NCBI GenBank assembly: GCA_945957605.1
Contig: CAMFLR010000028.1
Location: 1 to 64,000, forward strand
Source of the DNA: an uncultured Isosphaeraceae bacterium
GTDB lineage: Bacteria > Planctomycetota > Planctomycetia > Isosphaerales > Isosphaeraceae
Direction of reading: 5' to 3'
DNA length: 64,000 nucleotides
Made by a program: the position numbers and the translations under genes. Of this stretch, positions 8,119 to 16,366 are shown one piece after another. Positions within the stretch are counted from its first letter, which is position 1. Every line of letters begins with the position of its first letter. The notes beneath the pieces are model-generated. The model was not told the DNA's origin. It worked only from the letters and a program-made list of their open reading frames with translations, and ran no database searches.

Positions 8119-11100
8119 ATGAAGTTACTCCGTCGTTTCGGACTACTCGCAACCCTGGCGCTGAGTTTCAGCCCGAGCGCAGCAAACGCCGCTGCGCCTC
8201 AGCTTGAACTGCCAAAGGGCACGCATATCAGCATTATTGGTAACACGCTTCCCGACCGGATGCAGCACGATGGCTGGCTCGAAGCCCATCTGCAAAGCCG
8301 CTTTCCCGACCGCGAACTCGTCATCCGTAACCTGGGATTCTCGGGCGATGAGTTGACGCTCCGCCTCCGCTCGGCTGATTTCGGCACGCCTGATACCTGG
8401 TTGGCGAAGAACAAGACCGACGTGATTTTCGCCTTCTTCGGCTACGGCGAATCGTTTGGCGACAAGGCCGGCCTGCCCAGGTTCAAGACCGACCTCACGA
8501 ACTTCATCAACCAGACGCTTTCGCAGAAGTATAACGGCAAATCAGCACCCGTTGTGGTGTTGTTTTCGCCGATCGCCCAGGAAGCCGCGCTCGGCCGCGA
8601 CTTGCCCGACCCCGCTGCCAACAACGCCCGCCTCGCGCTTTACACCGATGCGATGGCCGAGGTCGCCAAGGAAAAGAATGTCCTGTTCATCGACATCTAT
8701 CGCCCGACGCTCGCCGCGTATCCTGGCGCACCTCAGCCGCTGACGATCAACGGCATTCATCTCACCGACGCCGGCAATTTCACGCTTGCCCAGGCGATCG
8801 ACAAGGCTCTGTTTCCCGAGGCGGTGAACCGTTCGGTTGAGAGCTTGGAAAAGATCCGCAAGGCGGTGCTCGACAAGAATTTCTACTGGTTCAATCGCTA
8901 CCGGACTGTTGACGGCTACTCGATTTTCGGCGGCCGTGCCGATCTTGCGTTCGTCGGTGGTCAGACCAATCGCGTCGTCGCCCAGCGCGAGATGGAAGTG
9001 CTCGACGTGATGACCGCCAATCGCGACGCCCGAATCTGGGCTGTCGCCAAGGGGAACGATCTCAACGTCAACGACGACAACACGCCGGCGTTCATTCCCG
9101 TCGTCACGAACAAGCCAGGCAACGGACCCAACGGCACGCACCTGTTCCTTAGCGGCGAGGAAGCGATTGGCCAGATGACTGTGGGCAAAGGGCTGAAAAT
9201 CAACCTCTTCGCCTCCGAGAAGGAATTTCCGAATCTCGCCAAGCCCGTACAAATGGCGTTCGACACCAAGGGCCGCCTGTGGGTCGCCGCGTGGCCGACT
9301 TACCCACACTGGAAGCCCAAGGACCCCATGAATGATAAATTGCTCATTTACGAGGATACCGATGGCGATGGCAAGGCTGACAAGGAAACCGTCTTCGCCG
9401 ACAATTTGCATTGCCCCACCGGCTTCGAATTCTCACAAGGCGGCGTGCTCGTCGCGCACGCGCCCGATCTTCTCTTCCTGAAGGATACCGACGGTGACGG
9501 CAAGGCCGACGTGCGTACTCGCGTGCTGAGCGGTCTCGATTCGGCCGATACGCATCACACCGCAAACAGCTTCACGATCGACCCGGGCGGTGCACTGTAT
9601 TTCCAGGAAGGGACGTTCCACCACTCGCAGGTCGAAACGCCTTACGGGCCGACCGTCCGCGTGGCGAACGGCGCGGTTTTCCGCTACGAGCCGAAGTCGC
9701 AGAAGTTTGATATCTACACGTCTTACGGATTCGCCAATCCCCACGGACATGCGTTTGATAAGTGGGGACAGGACGTTGTTGTCGATGGCACCGGCGCCGT
9801 CCCTTACAACGGCACGGTCTTCTCGGGGCATGTCGATTTTCCGAGCAAGCACGGCTCGGCTCCGACGGTTTACCCGCAGCGCACCCGGCCGTGCGCCGGC
9901 ATCGAAATGCTCAGCAGCAAGCAGTTCCCCGACGAGTATCAAAACAACCTGCTCGTGCTGAATGTCATCGGCTTCCAGGGCATTCTCCGCTACAAGATCG
10001 ACGAGAAGGATTCGAGCATCACCGGCACCGAGCTCGAGCCGCTCGTGTCGTCGCGTGACCCGAACTTCCGCCCCGCCGATATTGAAGTTGGGCCCGATGG
10101 CGGTGTGTATTTCACCGACTGGCAGAACCCGATCATCGGCCACATGCAGCACAATTTGCGGGATCCAAGCCGCGACCAGGCGCACGGGCGCATCTATCGG
10201 ATCACTTACGACGGCCGTCCGCTTTCGGTCTCGCCCAAGATCGCCGGCGAGTCGATCGACAAGCTCGTTGCACTGCTGACGCATCCCGAAGATCGCGTGC
10301 GGTCGCGCGTGAAAACCGAATTGAGTGCCCGCGACTCGAAAGAAGTGGTCGCTGCCGTCAAGACCTGGATGGCCGGGCTCGATAAGGCTGATGCGAATTA
10401 TGAGCACAACATGATGGAAGCTCTCTGGCTTCATCAATATCACGACGTGGTCGATCGCGAATTGCTGGGCCGGATGTTGAAATCGTCGAACTTTCACGCT
10501 CGAGCTGCGGCCGTTCGCGTGCTTTGCTACTGGCGCGATCGCGTGCCCGATGCGCTTGAACTGCTCAAAACGCTTGCGGCTGACTCATATGGCCGGGTGC
10601 GAATCGAAGCGGTTCGCGCGGCGAGCTTCTTTGATGCACCCGAGGCAGTTGAGATTCCTTTGATCGCTTCGGAGCATCCCGTCGACGATTACCTCGACTA
10701 CGTTCGCGCTGAGACGATGAAAACGATCGAACCTTACTGGCGTGACGCGGTCGCCAAAGGGCGACCGATTGCGATCACCAGCGACGTCGGTGCCCGCTTC
10801 TTCCTGAGCAAACTGAGCCTCGATGACCTGCTCAAAACCAAGCGCAGCCGAGCCGTCGATCTTGAACTGCTCAATCGCAAAGGTGTGCGCGAGGAGATTC
10901 GCCGCGAGGCCCTGACCGACCTGGCGAAGCAGCAAAACAAGAGCGAGCCGCAAGTGTTGCTCGACCTGATTCGCGGGCTCGACGAGCCTAAAGCGGATCG
11001 TGAAGAGAGCGTCGTGTTCGACATCGCGCGACTGCTCACCACGCGGTCGAATACCGAGCTGGCTTCGGTTCGTGGCGAGCTGGAAGGCCTGACAAAAACC

Positions 11101-13065
11101 GCGAAGTCGGCCATCGTTCGGCAAATCGGCTACCTCGGACTGATCGCCGCTGATGGTAGCATTGATAAGGCGTGGACCTTGGCGTCGGCGTCGGTCAAAG
11201 GCTTGCGTGATTTGCTCGACTCGGTCCCCTTGATTCGCGACCCGAGCGTACGTGCCAGCCTCTATCCGCGCATCAGCCCGCTGCTCGACAAGATGCCCGA
11301 GGGGATCGCCGGCCCCAAGTCGGGCAATGGGCGATTTGTGCGTGTCGAGTTGCCTCGGCGCGGAACGCTGACGCTCGCCGAAGTTGAAGTTGTGAGCGAT
11401 GGGCGAAACATCGCTCCGCAGGGGAAGGCGTCGCAAAAGAACACGGCGTCGGGCGGCGACGCCAAGCGCGGGATCGACGGCAACAAGAGTCCCGTTTACA
11501 ACAACGGCGGCCAGACGCATACCGAGGAAAACACGGCGAATCCGTGGTGGGAAGTTGACCTTGGTGGCGAGTCGCCGATTGAGTCGGTGACGATTTACAA
11601 CCGATCCGACGGCCTGGAGCAGCGGCTCAACAAGTTTACCCTTCGGGTGCTTGATGGCGATCGTAACCTTGTATTCGAGGTGAAAAATCAGCCAGCGCCG
11701 CAACACAGCGCGACGTTCCCGCTCGAAGGGACGGGGACCGAAGGGCTCGTGCGACGAGCCGCAATTAATGCTTTGATCTCGCTCCGAGGTCACGAGACCG
11801 AGACGTTCAAGGCGCTCGCGAAGTTCGTGCGCAACGATGTCGAACGCGACGCGGCGGTCCGCGGAATCTTGCGAATTCCCACTTCGTACTGGGCGGCCGA
11901 CGAAGCTTCTTCGCTCGAAGACAGCGTGCTCACCTACGTGCGCAAGCTCCCCGCCGCCGAGCGAACGACGCCCTCCGCACTCGACTCGCAACAACTTGCC
12001 GACTCACTCGCGTCTCTGTTGCCGGTCGATCGTGCCCGGCAAATTCGCGCCGAACTTGGTGAACTCGGCGTGCGGGTGATTCGCCTGGGAACGATTACCG
12101 ACCAAATGTTGTTCGACAAGGAACGCATGGCCGCCCGCGCGGGCAAGCCGGTCGAAATCGTGTTCGAAAACACCGATATCATGCCGCACAACTTCGTGCT
12201 TACCCAACCGGGTGCACTCGAAGAAATCGGCCTGCTGGGTGAATCCTCAGCGACTCAGCCGGGTGCACTCGAACGGAACTACGTGCCGCAATCGGGCAAG
12301 ATTCTCTTCTCGACGCGGCTCCTCGCCCCGCGCGAAAGTCAGCGGCTGAGCTTCACCGCACCGAGCGAGCCGGGCGTCTATCCTTATGTGTGCACCTATC
12401 CCGGTCACTGGCGACGGATGTACGGTGCGTTCTACGTCGTGGCCGATCTCGACGCCTATCTCGCCAATCCCGAGAGCTACCTCGCCGCTCATCCGCTGAC
12501 GATTCGCGACGACCTGCTCAAGAACAATCGCCCGCGCAAGGAATGGACGTTCGACGACCTGGCCTCGGCCGTCGAAGGGCTCGACCGCGGCCGCTCGTTC
12601 GGCAACGGCAAGCAGATGTTCCAGGTGGCAGGCTGCGTTGCGTGTCACCAGCTCAACGGTGTGGGGAATCAGATTGGTCCCGACCTGACCAAGCTCGACC
12701 CCAAAACCACGCGGCTCGACATCTTGCGGAATATCATCGACCCTTCGGCCAAGGTCGACGATAAGTATCAAACGCACGTCTTCAACACCAAGGCGGGCAA
12801 GGTGGTGAGCGGCCTGGTGCTCGAAGAGAATGCGAACGAGGTGAAGCTGATTGAGAACCCGCTGGCCAAGGCCGCGCCGACGGTTCTGGCCAAGTCGGAA
12901 ATCGAGGAACGCGCGAAGTCAGCCAGTTCGATCATGCCCAAAGGCTTGCTCGACAAGCTGACGCGCGAGGAGATTCTCGACCTGATTGCCTACGTCATTG
13001 CGAAGGGGGATGAGAAGAGCCCGCTGTTTGCGGGGCAGGGGCATGATCACGGGCATTCGCATTGA
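8119..13065 (+). CDS. Multidomain PVC-type membrane-bound dehydrogenase with SGNH-like, HEAT, discoidin-like, cupredoxin and cytochrome c domains
   Basis: I start at ATG 8119 (GAGG at 8105-8108; signal peptide ending SAANA), giving 1,648 residues. In order: an SGNH/GDSL-hydrolase-like domain (34-230, with GIHLTDAG as block V); a beta-propeller of the PVC dehydrogenase family (about 358-700, starting near LFASEKEFPNLAKPVQ) with two DTDGDGKAD calcium loops; HEAT-like repeats (712-1045); an F5/8 type C-like domain (about 1075-1195, NPWWEVDLGG); a cupredoxin domain (about 1315-1440) with copper ligands in MPHNF and CTYPGHWRRM; a cytochrome c with GCVACHQ near 1505 and SIMPKG as likely Met ligand; and a His-rich tail HDHGHSH. 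The order suggests periplasmic oxidation passing electrons through copper to haem. The substrate is unknown. The SGNH part lacks a clear GDS serine and may be inactive. Confidence 0.95.
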   Translation: MKLLRRFGLLATLALSFSPSAANAAAPQLELPKGTHISIIGNTLPDRMQHDGWLEAHLQSRFPDRELVIRNLGFSGDELTLRLRSADFGTPDTWLAKNKTDVIFAFFGYGESFGDKAGLPRFKTDLTNFINQTLSQKYNGKSAPVVVLFSPIAQEAALGRDLPDPAANNARLALYTDAMAEVAKEKNVLFIDIYRPTLAAYPGAPQPLTINGIHLTDAGNFTLAQAIDKALFPEAVNRSVESLEKIRKAVLDKNFYWFNRYRTVDGYSIFGGRADLAFVGGQTNRVVAQREMEVLDVMTANRDARIWAVAKGNDLNVNDDNTPAFIPVVTNKPGNGPNGTHLFLSGEEAIGQMTVGKGLKINLFASEKEFPNLAKPVQMAFDTKGRLWVAAWPTYPHWKPKDPMNDKLLIYEDTDGDGKADKETVFADNLHCPTGFEFSQGGVLVAHAPDLLFLKDTDGDGKADVRTRVLSGLDSADTHHTANSFTIDPGGALYFQEGTFHHSQVETPYGPTVRVANGAVFRYEPKSQKFDIYTSYGFANPHGHAFDKWGQDVVVDGTGAVPYNGTVFSGHVDFPSKHGSAPTVYPQRTRPCAGIEMLSSKQFPDEYQNNLLVLNVIGFQGILRYKIDEKDSSITGTELEPLVSSRDPNFRPADIEVGPDGGVYFTDWQNPIIGHMQHNLRDPSRDQAHGRIYRITYDGRPLSVSPKIAGESIDKLVALLTHPEDRVRSRVKTELSARDSKEVVAAVKTWMAGLDKADANYEHNMMEALWLHQYHDVVDRELLGRMLKSSNFHARAAAVRVLCYWRDRVPDALELLKTLAADSYGRVRIEAVRAASFFDAPEAVEIPLIASEHPVDDYLDYVRAETMKTIEPYWRDAVAKGRPIAITSDVGARFFLSKLSLDDLLKTKRSRAVDLELLNRKGVREEIRREALTDLAKQQNKSEPQVLLDLIRGLDEPKADREESVVFDIARLLTTRSNTELASVRGELEGLTKTAKSAIVRQIGYLGLIAADGSIDKAWTLASASVKGLRDLLDSVPLIRDPSVRASLYPRISPLLDKMPEGIAGPKSGNGRFVRVELPRRGTLTLAEVEVVSDGRNIAPQGKASQKNTASGGDAKRGIDGNKSPVYNNGGQTHTEENTANPWWEVDLGGESPIESVTIYNRSDGLEQRLNKFTLRVLDGDRNLVFEVKNQPAPQHSATFPLEGTGTEGLVRRAAINALISLRGHETETFKALAKFVRNDVERDAAVRGILRIPTSYWAADEASSLEDSVLTYVRKLPAAERTTPSALDSQQLADSLASLLPVDRARQIRAELGELGVRVIRLGTITDQMLFDKERMAARAGKPVEIVFENTDIMPHNFVLTQPGALEEIGLLGESSATQPGALERNYVPQSGKILFSTRLLAPRESQRLSFTAPSEPGVYPYVCTYPGHWRRMYGAFYVVADLDAYLANPESYLAAHPLTIRDDLLKNNRPRKEWTFDDLASAVEGLDRGRSFGNGKQMFQVAGCVACHQLNGVGNQIGPDLTKLDPKTTRLDILRNIIDPSAKVDDKYQTHVFNTKAGKVVSGLVLEENANEVKLIENPLAKAAPTVLAKSEIEERAKSASSIMPKGLLDKLTREEILDLIAYVIAKGDEKSPLFAGQGHDHGHSH

Positions 13066-13094
13066 ATGTGGAGTTTGACTAGCGAAAATAAAGC

Positions 13095-13138
13095 GAGCCG
13101 GCGCTGGGCGATTTGCTTGGCGCCGGCTCATTGTTTTT
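13095..13138 (+). terminator. Intrinsic terminator after the large dehydrogenase gene
   Basis: GAGCCGGCGC at 13095-13104 pairs perfectly with GCGCCGGCTC at 13120-13129 across a 15-base loop. The T-rich sequence TTGTTTTT follows at 13131-13138. It lies 29 bases after the dehydrogenase stop and is correctly oriented for plus-strand termination. Confidence 0.85.
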
Positions 13139-13240
13139 CAAACCGTCAGCCTTGGTGACTTGCCCGAGCGATTGCACATCTCAAGAAGTCTGTTTTGAGT
13201 CGGATCAGGCAGACTGTGTGACCCCGCTTACTCACGCTGG

Positions 13241-13885
13241 TCAGAATGGGATAGCATGGTCGTCCAGGCCGTGGGGGTTCACTTCAGGAGGCGACGGCCG
13301 AATCTCCAACACCTCCGACGAAAGCGAGTTCGGAAACGCGACCATCTTTTCGCCGAAGACCCGCTGGAAGGTGGGCCGAAACTCTGGTTCTCGATTTGGG
13401 GACTTGGCGCGCACCTGCCCATACACTTCCACCATACGAGTTAGCGGCAAGATGCCAGCCAGGAACTTCAGCGACGACTCGAGACAGTACAAGTCACCGT
13501 TCTTGCTCGCCTCGCGGACGAATTCGTAGGTGACACTATCCCGGAATTTCGGGAGTTGCTCCCATGCTTCCGCGATCCACGCATCGGGGATCACCGATCC
13601 GCGAAGGTAATACCAATAGTTCGGACGCGCGAAGAATTCTTCGCGGGTAATCTCTGGTAGCGGTTCCGGCAATAATTCCGCATCTCCGAAGACAGCGGTG
13701 AAGTCGCCCGCATTCGTGATTGGCGGAACGGTAAAGCCCGCGAGCCGAGCGATTTCCTCTTCTTGCCAATACCGTAACCGTCCGCGAGTGAGTACTTGGC
13801 CGACCGACTCGACCAGGGCGTTGAAACGTTTCGGCCCCAGCGCGCGGGCCGCGGCAAGTATGTGTTCGCGCTGGGGAGCATCCAC
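13241..13885 (-). CDS. Conserved hypothetical protein, unknown function
   Basis: The frame could begin at a TTG at 13921, but that codon lies against the msrA stop. GTG 13885 has GGAG eight bases upstream, so I start there, giving 214 residues that begin VDAPQREHILAAARALGPKRF. The first third is helical and basic. The middle is rich in aromatic residues (EFFARPNYWYYLRGSVIPDAWIAEAWEQL). The end contains a Pro-rich acidic segment (LEIRPSPPEVNPHGLDDH). No signal peptide, membrane segment or catalytic motif is evident, so it is probably a cytoplasmic soluble protein. It lies 36 bases downstream of msrA on the same strand and may be cotranscribed. I do not recognise the family. Confidence 0.7.
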   Translation of the reverse strand: MDAPQREHILAAARALGPKRFNALVESVGQVLTRGRLRYWQEEEIARLAGFTVPPITNAGDFTAVFGDAELLPEPLPEITREEFFARPNYWYYLRGSVIPDAWIAEAWEQLPKFRDSVTYEFVREASKNGDLYCLESSLKFLAGILPLTRMVEVYGQVRAKSPNREPEFRPTFQRVFGEKMVAFPNSLSSEVLEIRPSPPEVNPHGLDDHAIPF

Positions 13886-13921
13886 GTTATTTACTCCAAT
13901 TGACCTTTCTGAGGTGAACAA

Positions 13922-14647
13922 CTACTTCTGCAGCTTATCCCTGAACACCTCGCGGAACTTTTCGAGCTTGGGCACGATTATGAACTGGCAGTACCGCTGG
14001 TTCGGGTTTGAGCGATAGTAGTTCTGATGATAGTTCTCGGCCGGATAAAACTTGTCGAGCTTGGTGATCTCGGTGACGATCGGCTTGTTGAACGCACCCG
14101 ACTCGTTGAGCTTCGTCTTGTATTCCTCGGCCAGCTTTTTCTGCTCGTCGTCGGCATAAAACACGGCTGAACGATACTGCGTTCCCTGGTCGGCGCCTTG
14201 GCGATTCAGGGTCGTGGGATCGTGGGTCTTCCAGAAAACTTCGAGCAAGTCTTTGAAGCTGACCTCGGTGGGATCATACGTGATTTGCGCGACCTCGGCG
14301 TGCCCGGTTGTCCCCTCGCAAACTTCCTGATAGGTCGGGTTGGCGACGTGTCCACCGGTGTAGCCCGAGACGACCTTTTTGACTCCCTTCAACTCCTGAA
14401 AAACCGCCTCGACGCACCAAAAACAGCCCGCTCCGAAGGTTGCAGTTTTCAGCGTGGTATTGGAATCATTGGGCATGGGTTTAGTTTCCTTCGCCTTGGG
14501 TTTTTCGTCCTTGGAGGGCGGTGTTTCTGGCTTGGCTTCTTTTGGGGCCGGCGCATCGCCAGTGGCGTGGGCGGGTTGGCAGCCGACGGCCACCATGGCG
14601 ATCATTCCCGCAAGAAACAGACCGAGAGGATTTGATCGGATCTTCAT
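13922..14647 (-). CDS. msrA: Lipoprotein peptide-methionine (S)-S-oxide reductase MsrA
   Basis: I start at ATG 14647, not the upstream extension, because it gives a lipoprotein signal (MKIRSNPLG, hydrophobic helix, lipobox AVGC) and 241 residues. A Pro/Lys/Glu-rich linker (about 30-60) leads to the MsrA catalytic domain. That domain contains FGAGCFWCVEAVF with the nucleophilic Cys, SGYTGGH, GHAEV, DQGTQYRSAVFY and the C-terminal NQRYC, whose Cys probably resolves the sulfenic intermediate. The enzyme reduces the S epimer of methionine sulfoxide. Lipid anchoring implies repair of oxidised proteins in the periplasm or at the membrane, so an extracytoplasmic thiol donor would be needed; none is visible nearby. 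The toxin-antitoxin pair lies upstream on the same strand, 44 bases away. Confidence 0.96.
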   Translation of the reverse strand: MKIRSNPLGLFLAGMIAMVAVGCQPAHATGDAPAPKEAKPETPPSKDEKPKAKETKPMPNDSNTTLKTATFGAGCFWCVEAVFQELKGVKKVVSGYTGGHVANPTYQEVCEGTTGHAEVAQITYDPTEVSFKDLLEVFWKTHDPTTLNRQGADQGTQYRSAVFYADDEQKKLAEEYKTKLNESGAFNKPIVTEITKLDKFYPAENYHQNYYRSNPNQRYCQFIIVPKLEKFREVFRDKLQK

Positions 14648-14691
14648 TGAAGATAATTGCTCCTGTGAATAAAGCCGAATCGGGTGCACGA

Positions 14692-15099
14692 TCAAATGGC
14701 ATCCCAATTCTCTATTTGAAGCCGCTCCACCCGTGCGAACTCTCGCGTATTCTTCGTGACAAGGGTGCAGTCATTAACGAGAGCAATCGCCGCGATTTGC
14801 ATATCGTATGGGCCGATAACGAGACCTCGTTCCTCCAACGAATGACGTAGCGTCGCGAAAGTATCGGCAGCTTTATCGGTATAAGGAAGACTCTGGAATG
14901 GTGCGGTCAACGCGACAACTGCGCTGCGATTCGCAATCGGCTTTGCGCTTCGTGCGCAACCATAAAGGAGTTCACCTATTACTACCGAGCAGACAAAGAG
15001 CTCGTCGGAATTGGCGGCGGATCTGAACCTCGCCGCGACCGCCGAAGAATTTCCGCGTAGTAGCGAAACCCAAACGTTCGAATCCAGCAGATACTTCAT
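14692..15099 (-). CDS. vapC: VapC-type PIN-domain toxin (putative endoribonuclease)
   Basis: The 135-residue protein is a compact PIN domain. It starts MKYLLDSNVWVSLL with Asp6, has Glu43 in IGELLYG, Asp99 in GPYDMQIAA, and ends with the TLVTKNTREFARV strand typical of VapC toxins. These acidic residues would hold the metal needed for RNA cleavage. The length is normal for the family and no catalytic acid is missing, so it is probably active unless bound by its antitoxin. Its ATG overlaps the stop of the upstream small gene by four bases (ATGA), indicating translational coupling. The pair lies between a DUF2784 gene and msrA, with no mobile-element remnants around it. Confidence 0.9.
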   Translation of the reverse strand: MKYLLDSNVWVSLLRGNSSAVAARFRSAANSDELFVCSVVIGELLYGCARSAKPIANRSAVVALTAPFQSLPYTDKAADTFATLRHSLEERGLVIGPYDMQIAAIALVNDCTLVTKNTREFARVERLQIENWDAI

Positions 15100-15323
15100 T
15101 CAAATTTCACCGGCGGTGGCGCGGTGGGCTGATGATGAATCACAAAGGTTTCATCATCAATCGATCCGATGAGGTCGAAATACTCGGCTGGCAGCGCGGT
15201 CTTCGCTGGTTTGCGCTGGGCAGTTAACTCGATATCGTACGACGCATTCGCCTCACCCAGGGGAACGTCGAGATGGAGCACGCCGTCGGGGCCCGTTTTC
15301 GATTGCAGGACAATTCGCGTCAT
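15096..15323 (-). CDS. Putative antitoxin of the VapC pair
   Basis: This 75-residue protein precedes the PIN toxin and overlaps it by four bases, the usual antitoxin-first order. An AGAGG sequence lies nine bases before the ATG. The N-terminal half is a beta-rich segment with GPDGVLHLDVPLGEANASYD, as seen in small partners of PIN toxins in planctomycetes and cyanobacteria. The C-terminal half (PAEYFDLIGSIDDETF, then Pro-rich VIHHQPTAPPP) looks like the flexible toxin-wrapping tail. I cannot assign an AbrB, RHH or Phd fold with certainty, so DNA binding and autoregulation are inferred from position alone. Confidence 0.75.
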   Translation of the reverse strand: MTRIVLQSKTGPDGVLHLDVPLGEANASYDIELTAQRKPAKTALPAEYFDLIGSIDDETFVIHHQPTAPPPVKFE

Positions 15324-15708
15324 GTTCGATTCCTCTCTACCAAATGATTATGTCGCGATTGCAATGAGGATGCACGGTCCGAGTCGTTTGTGACTACTCA
15401 TTTGCGACCTCGTCGCGTGAGGTCGGTTGGCCGAGTCATCGAAGGATGAAATCGCGACGGGTGTGCGGAAACGGGTCTTAAGGCGTTTCGTTATTTCAGT
15501 TTGTGGCGAAATCGCCTGGAATAGATCCACAATGCCATCTCGTTCATTCGATCGCCGCTTTAAAAGTCTCCTTGGTCTTACTTTGAGCAAATTCCGTTCA
15601 CATTATCGCCGACTTCGACCGTATCTTTCGATAGGACTGATCGCTCGGTCGAAACTCAGAACCGATGGATGCTCGCTAATTCGGTCAGATTGCGTGGAGC
15701 CCACCACC
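15324..15708. other. Intergenic stretch between divergent toxin-antitoxin and DUF2784 genes
   Basis: No convincing gene is present. A small stem at 15405-15425 (CGACCTC with GAGGTCG, seven-base loop) is the only clear structure. Promoters for both divergent units must lie here, but no consensus -10/-35 pair stands out. GGAG at 15696-15699 is the ribosome-binding site of the next plus-strand gene. Confidence 0.5.
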
Positions 15709-16146
15709 ATGGGATATCGCATTGCGGCAGACGCTGTTGTTTTGCTGCACGCGGGATATATCGCGTTTGTCGTTTTCGGTCTCGTGGCGATCGTAATCGG
15801 CCTGGCGCTCAAGAAGCGCTGGGCACGGAATATCTGGCTGCGCGGAATTCACGTCGCGATGATCGGCATCGTTGTGTTGCAGTCGTGGTTGGGAGTGGTT
15901 TGCCCGCTGACGACCCTGGAGAAATCGCTGCGACGCAGGGCCGGCGATGCCAACATCTATCAAACCGACTTTATCGAACACTGGATGCACCAGCTTATCT
16001 TTTTCGACCTGCCGCCCTGGGCATTTATCACAGCCTACTCGCTGTTTGGTTTGGCCGTTCTGGCGACGTTTGTCTTCTTCCCACCCCGATGGCCTGCGCG
16101 CAACCCAACCTCACTGTCCCTAAGTTCAACTGCTGTAAAGGATTAA
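15709..16146 (+). CDS. DUF2784 family integral membrane protein
   Basis: ATG 15709 has GGAG nine bases upstream (15696-15699) and gives 145 residues. The sequence has DUF2784 features: an N-terminal helix with DAVVLLHAGYIAFVVFG, a second helix around IHVAMIGIVVLQSWLGVVCPLT, the conserved CPLTTLE motif, a loop with YQTDFIEHWMHQL, and a last helix before the Arg/Pro-rich end. Four membrane segments are likely. The family is widespread in bacteria with no established function; the conserved His, Cys and Trp residues could bind a cofactor, but this is speculation. Upstream in-frame codons are not preceded by a ribosome-binding site. Confidence 0.9.
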   Translation: MGYRIAADAVVLLHAGYIAFVVFGLVAIVIGLALKKRWARNIWLRGIHVAMIGIVVLQSWLGVVCPLTTLEKSLRRRAGDANIYQTDFIEHWMHQLIFFDLPPWAFITAYSLFGLAVLATFVFFPPRWPARNPTSLSLSSTAVKD

Positions 16147-16366
16147 ATGTACTGAGCAGTCGTAAAACACACCAGAACCGACTAACTGATTCTTCCTTAA
16201 AACGATAAAAATCCGAACAGTCGTTTGGTTCATCCTGTGAAAATGAAGTGAGAAAACCGCGAAAACGAGCGAACTTGTGTCGGGCAATTTGACAAATTGG
16301 GCAATCCCCTCTACAACCCAAGGTGGGAGACCGACGCGCGGAGGAATCCACGAGATCATTACGCCG

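Noticed and set aside
10585..11994. A 469-residue open frame on the minus strand inside the dehydrogenase gene
   Set aside because: It lies entirely opposite a secure multidomain gene; long antisense frames are common in GC-rich sequence, and it has no recognisable domain.
16277..16366. N-terminal extension of the conserved protein from GTG 16277
   Set aside because: The added 30 residues do not look conserved or like a signal peptide, and no ribosome-binding site precedes the GTG; ATG 16367 fits the family start as I recall it.
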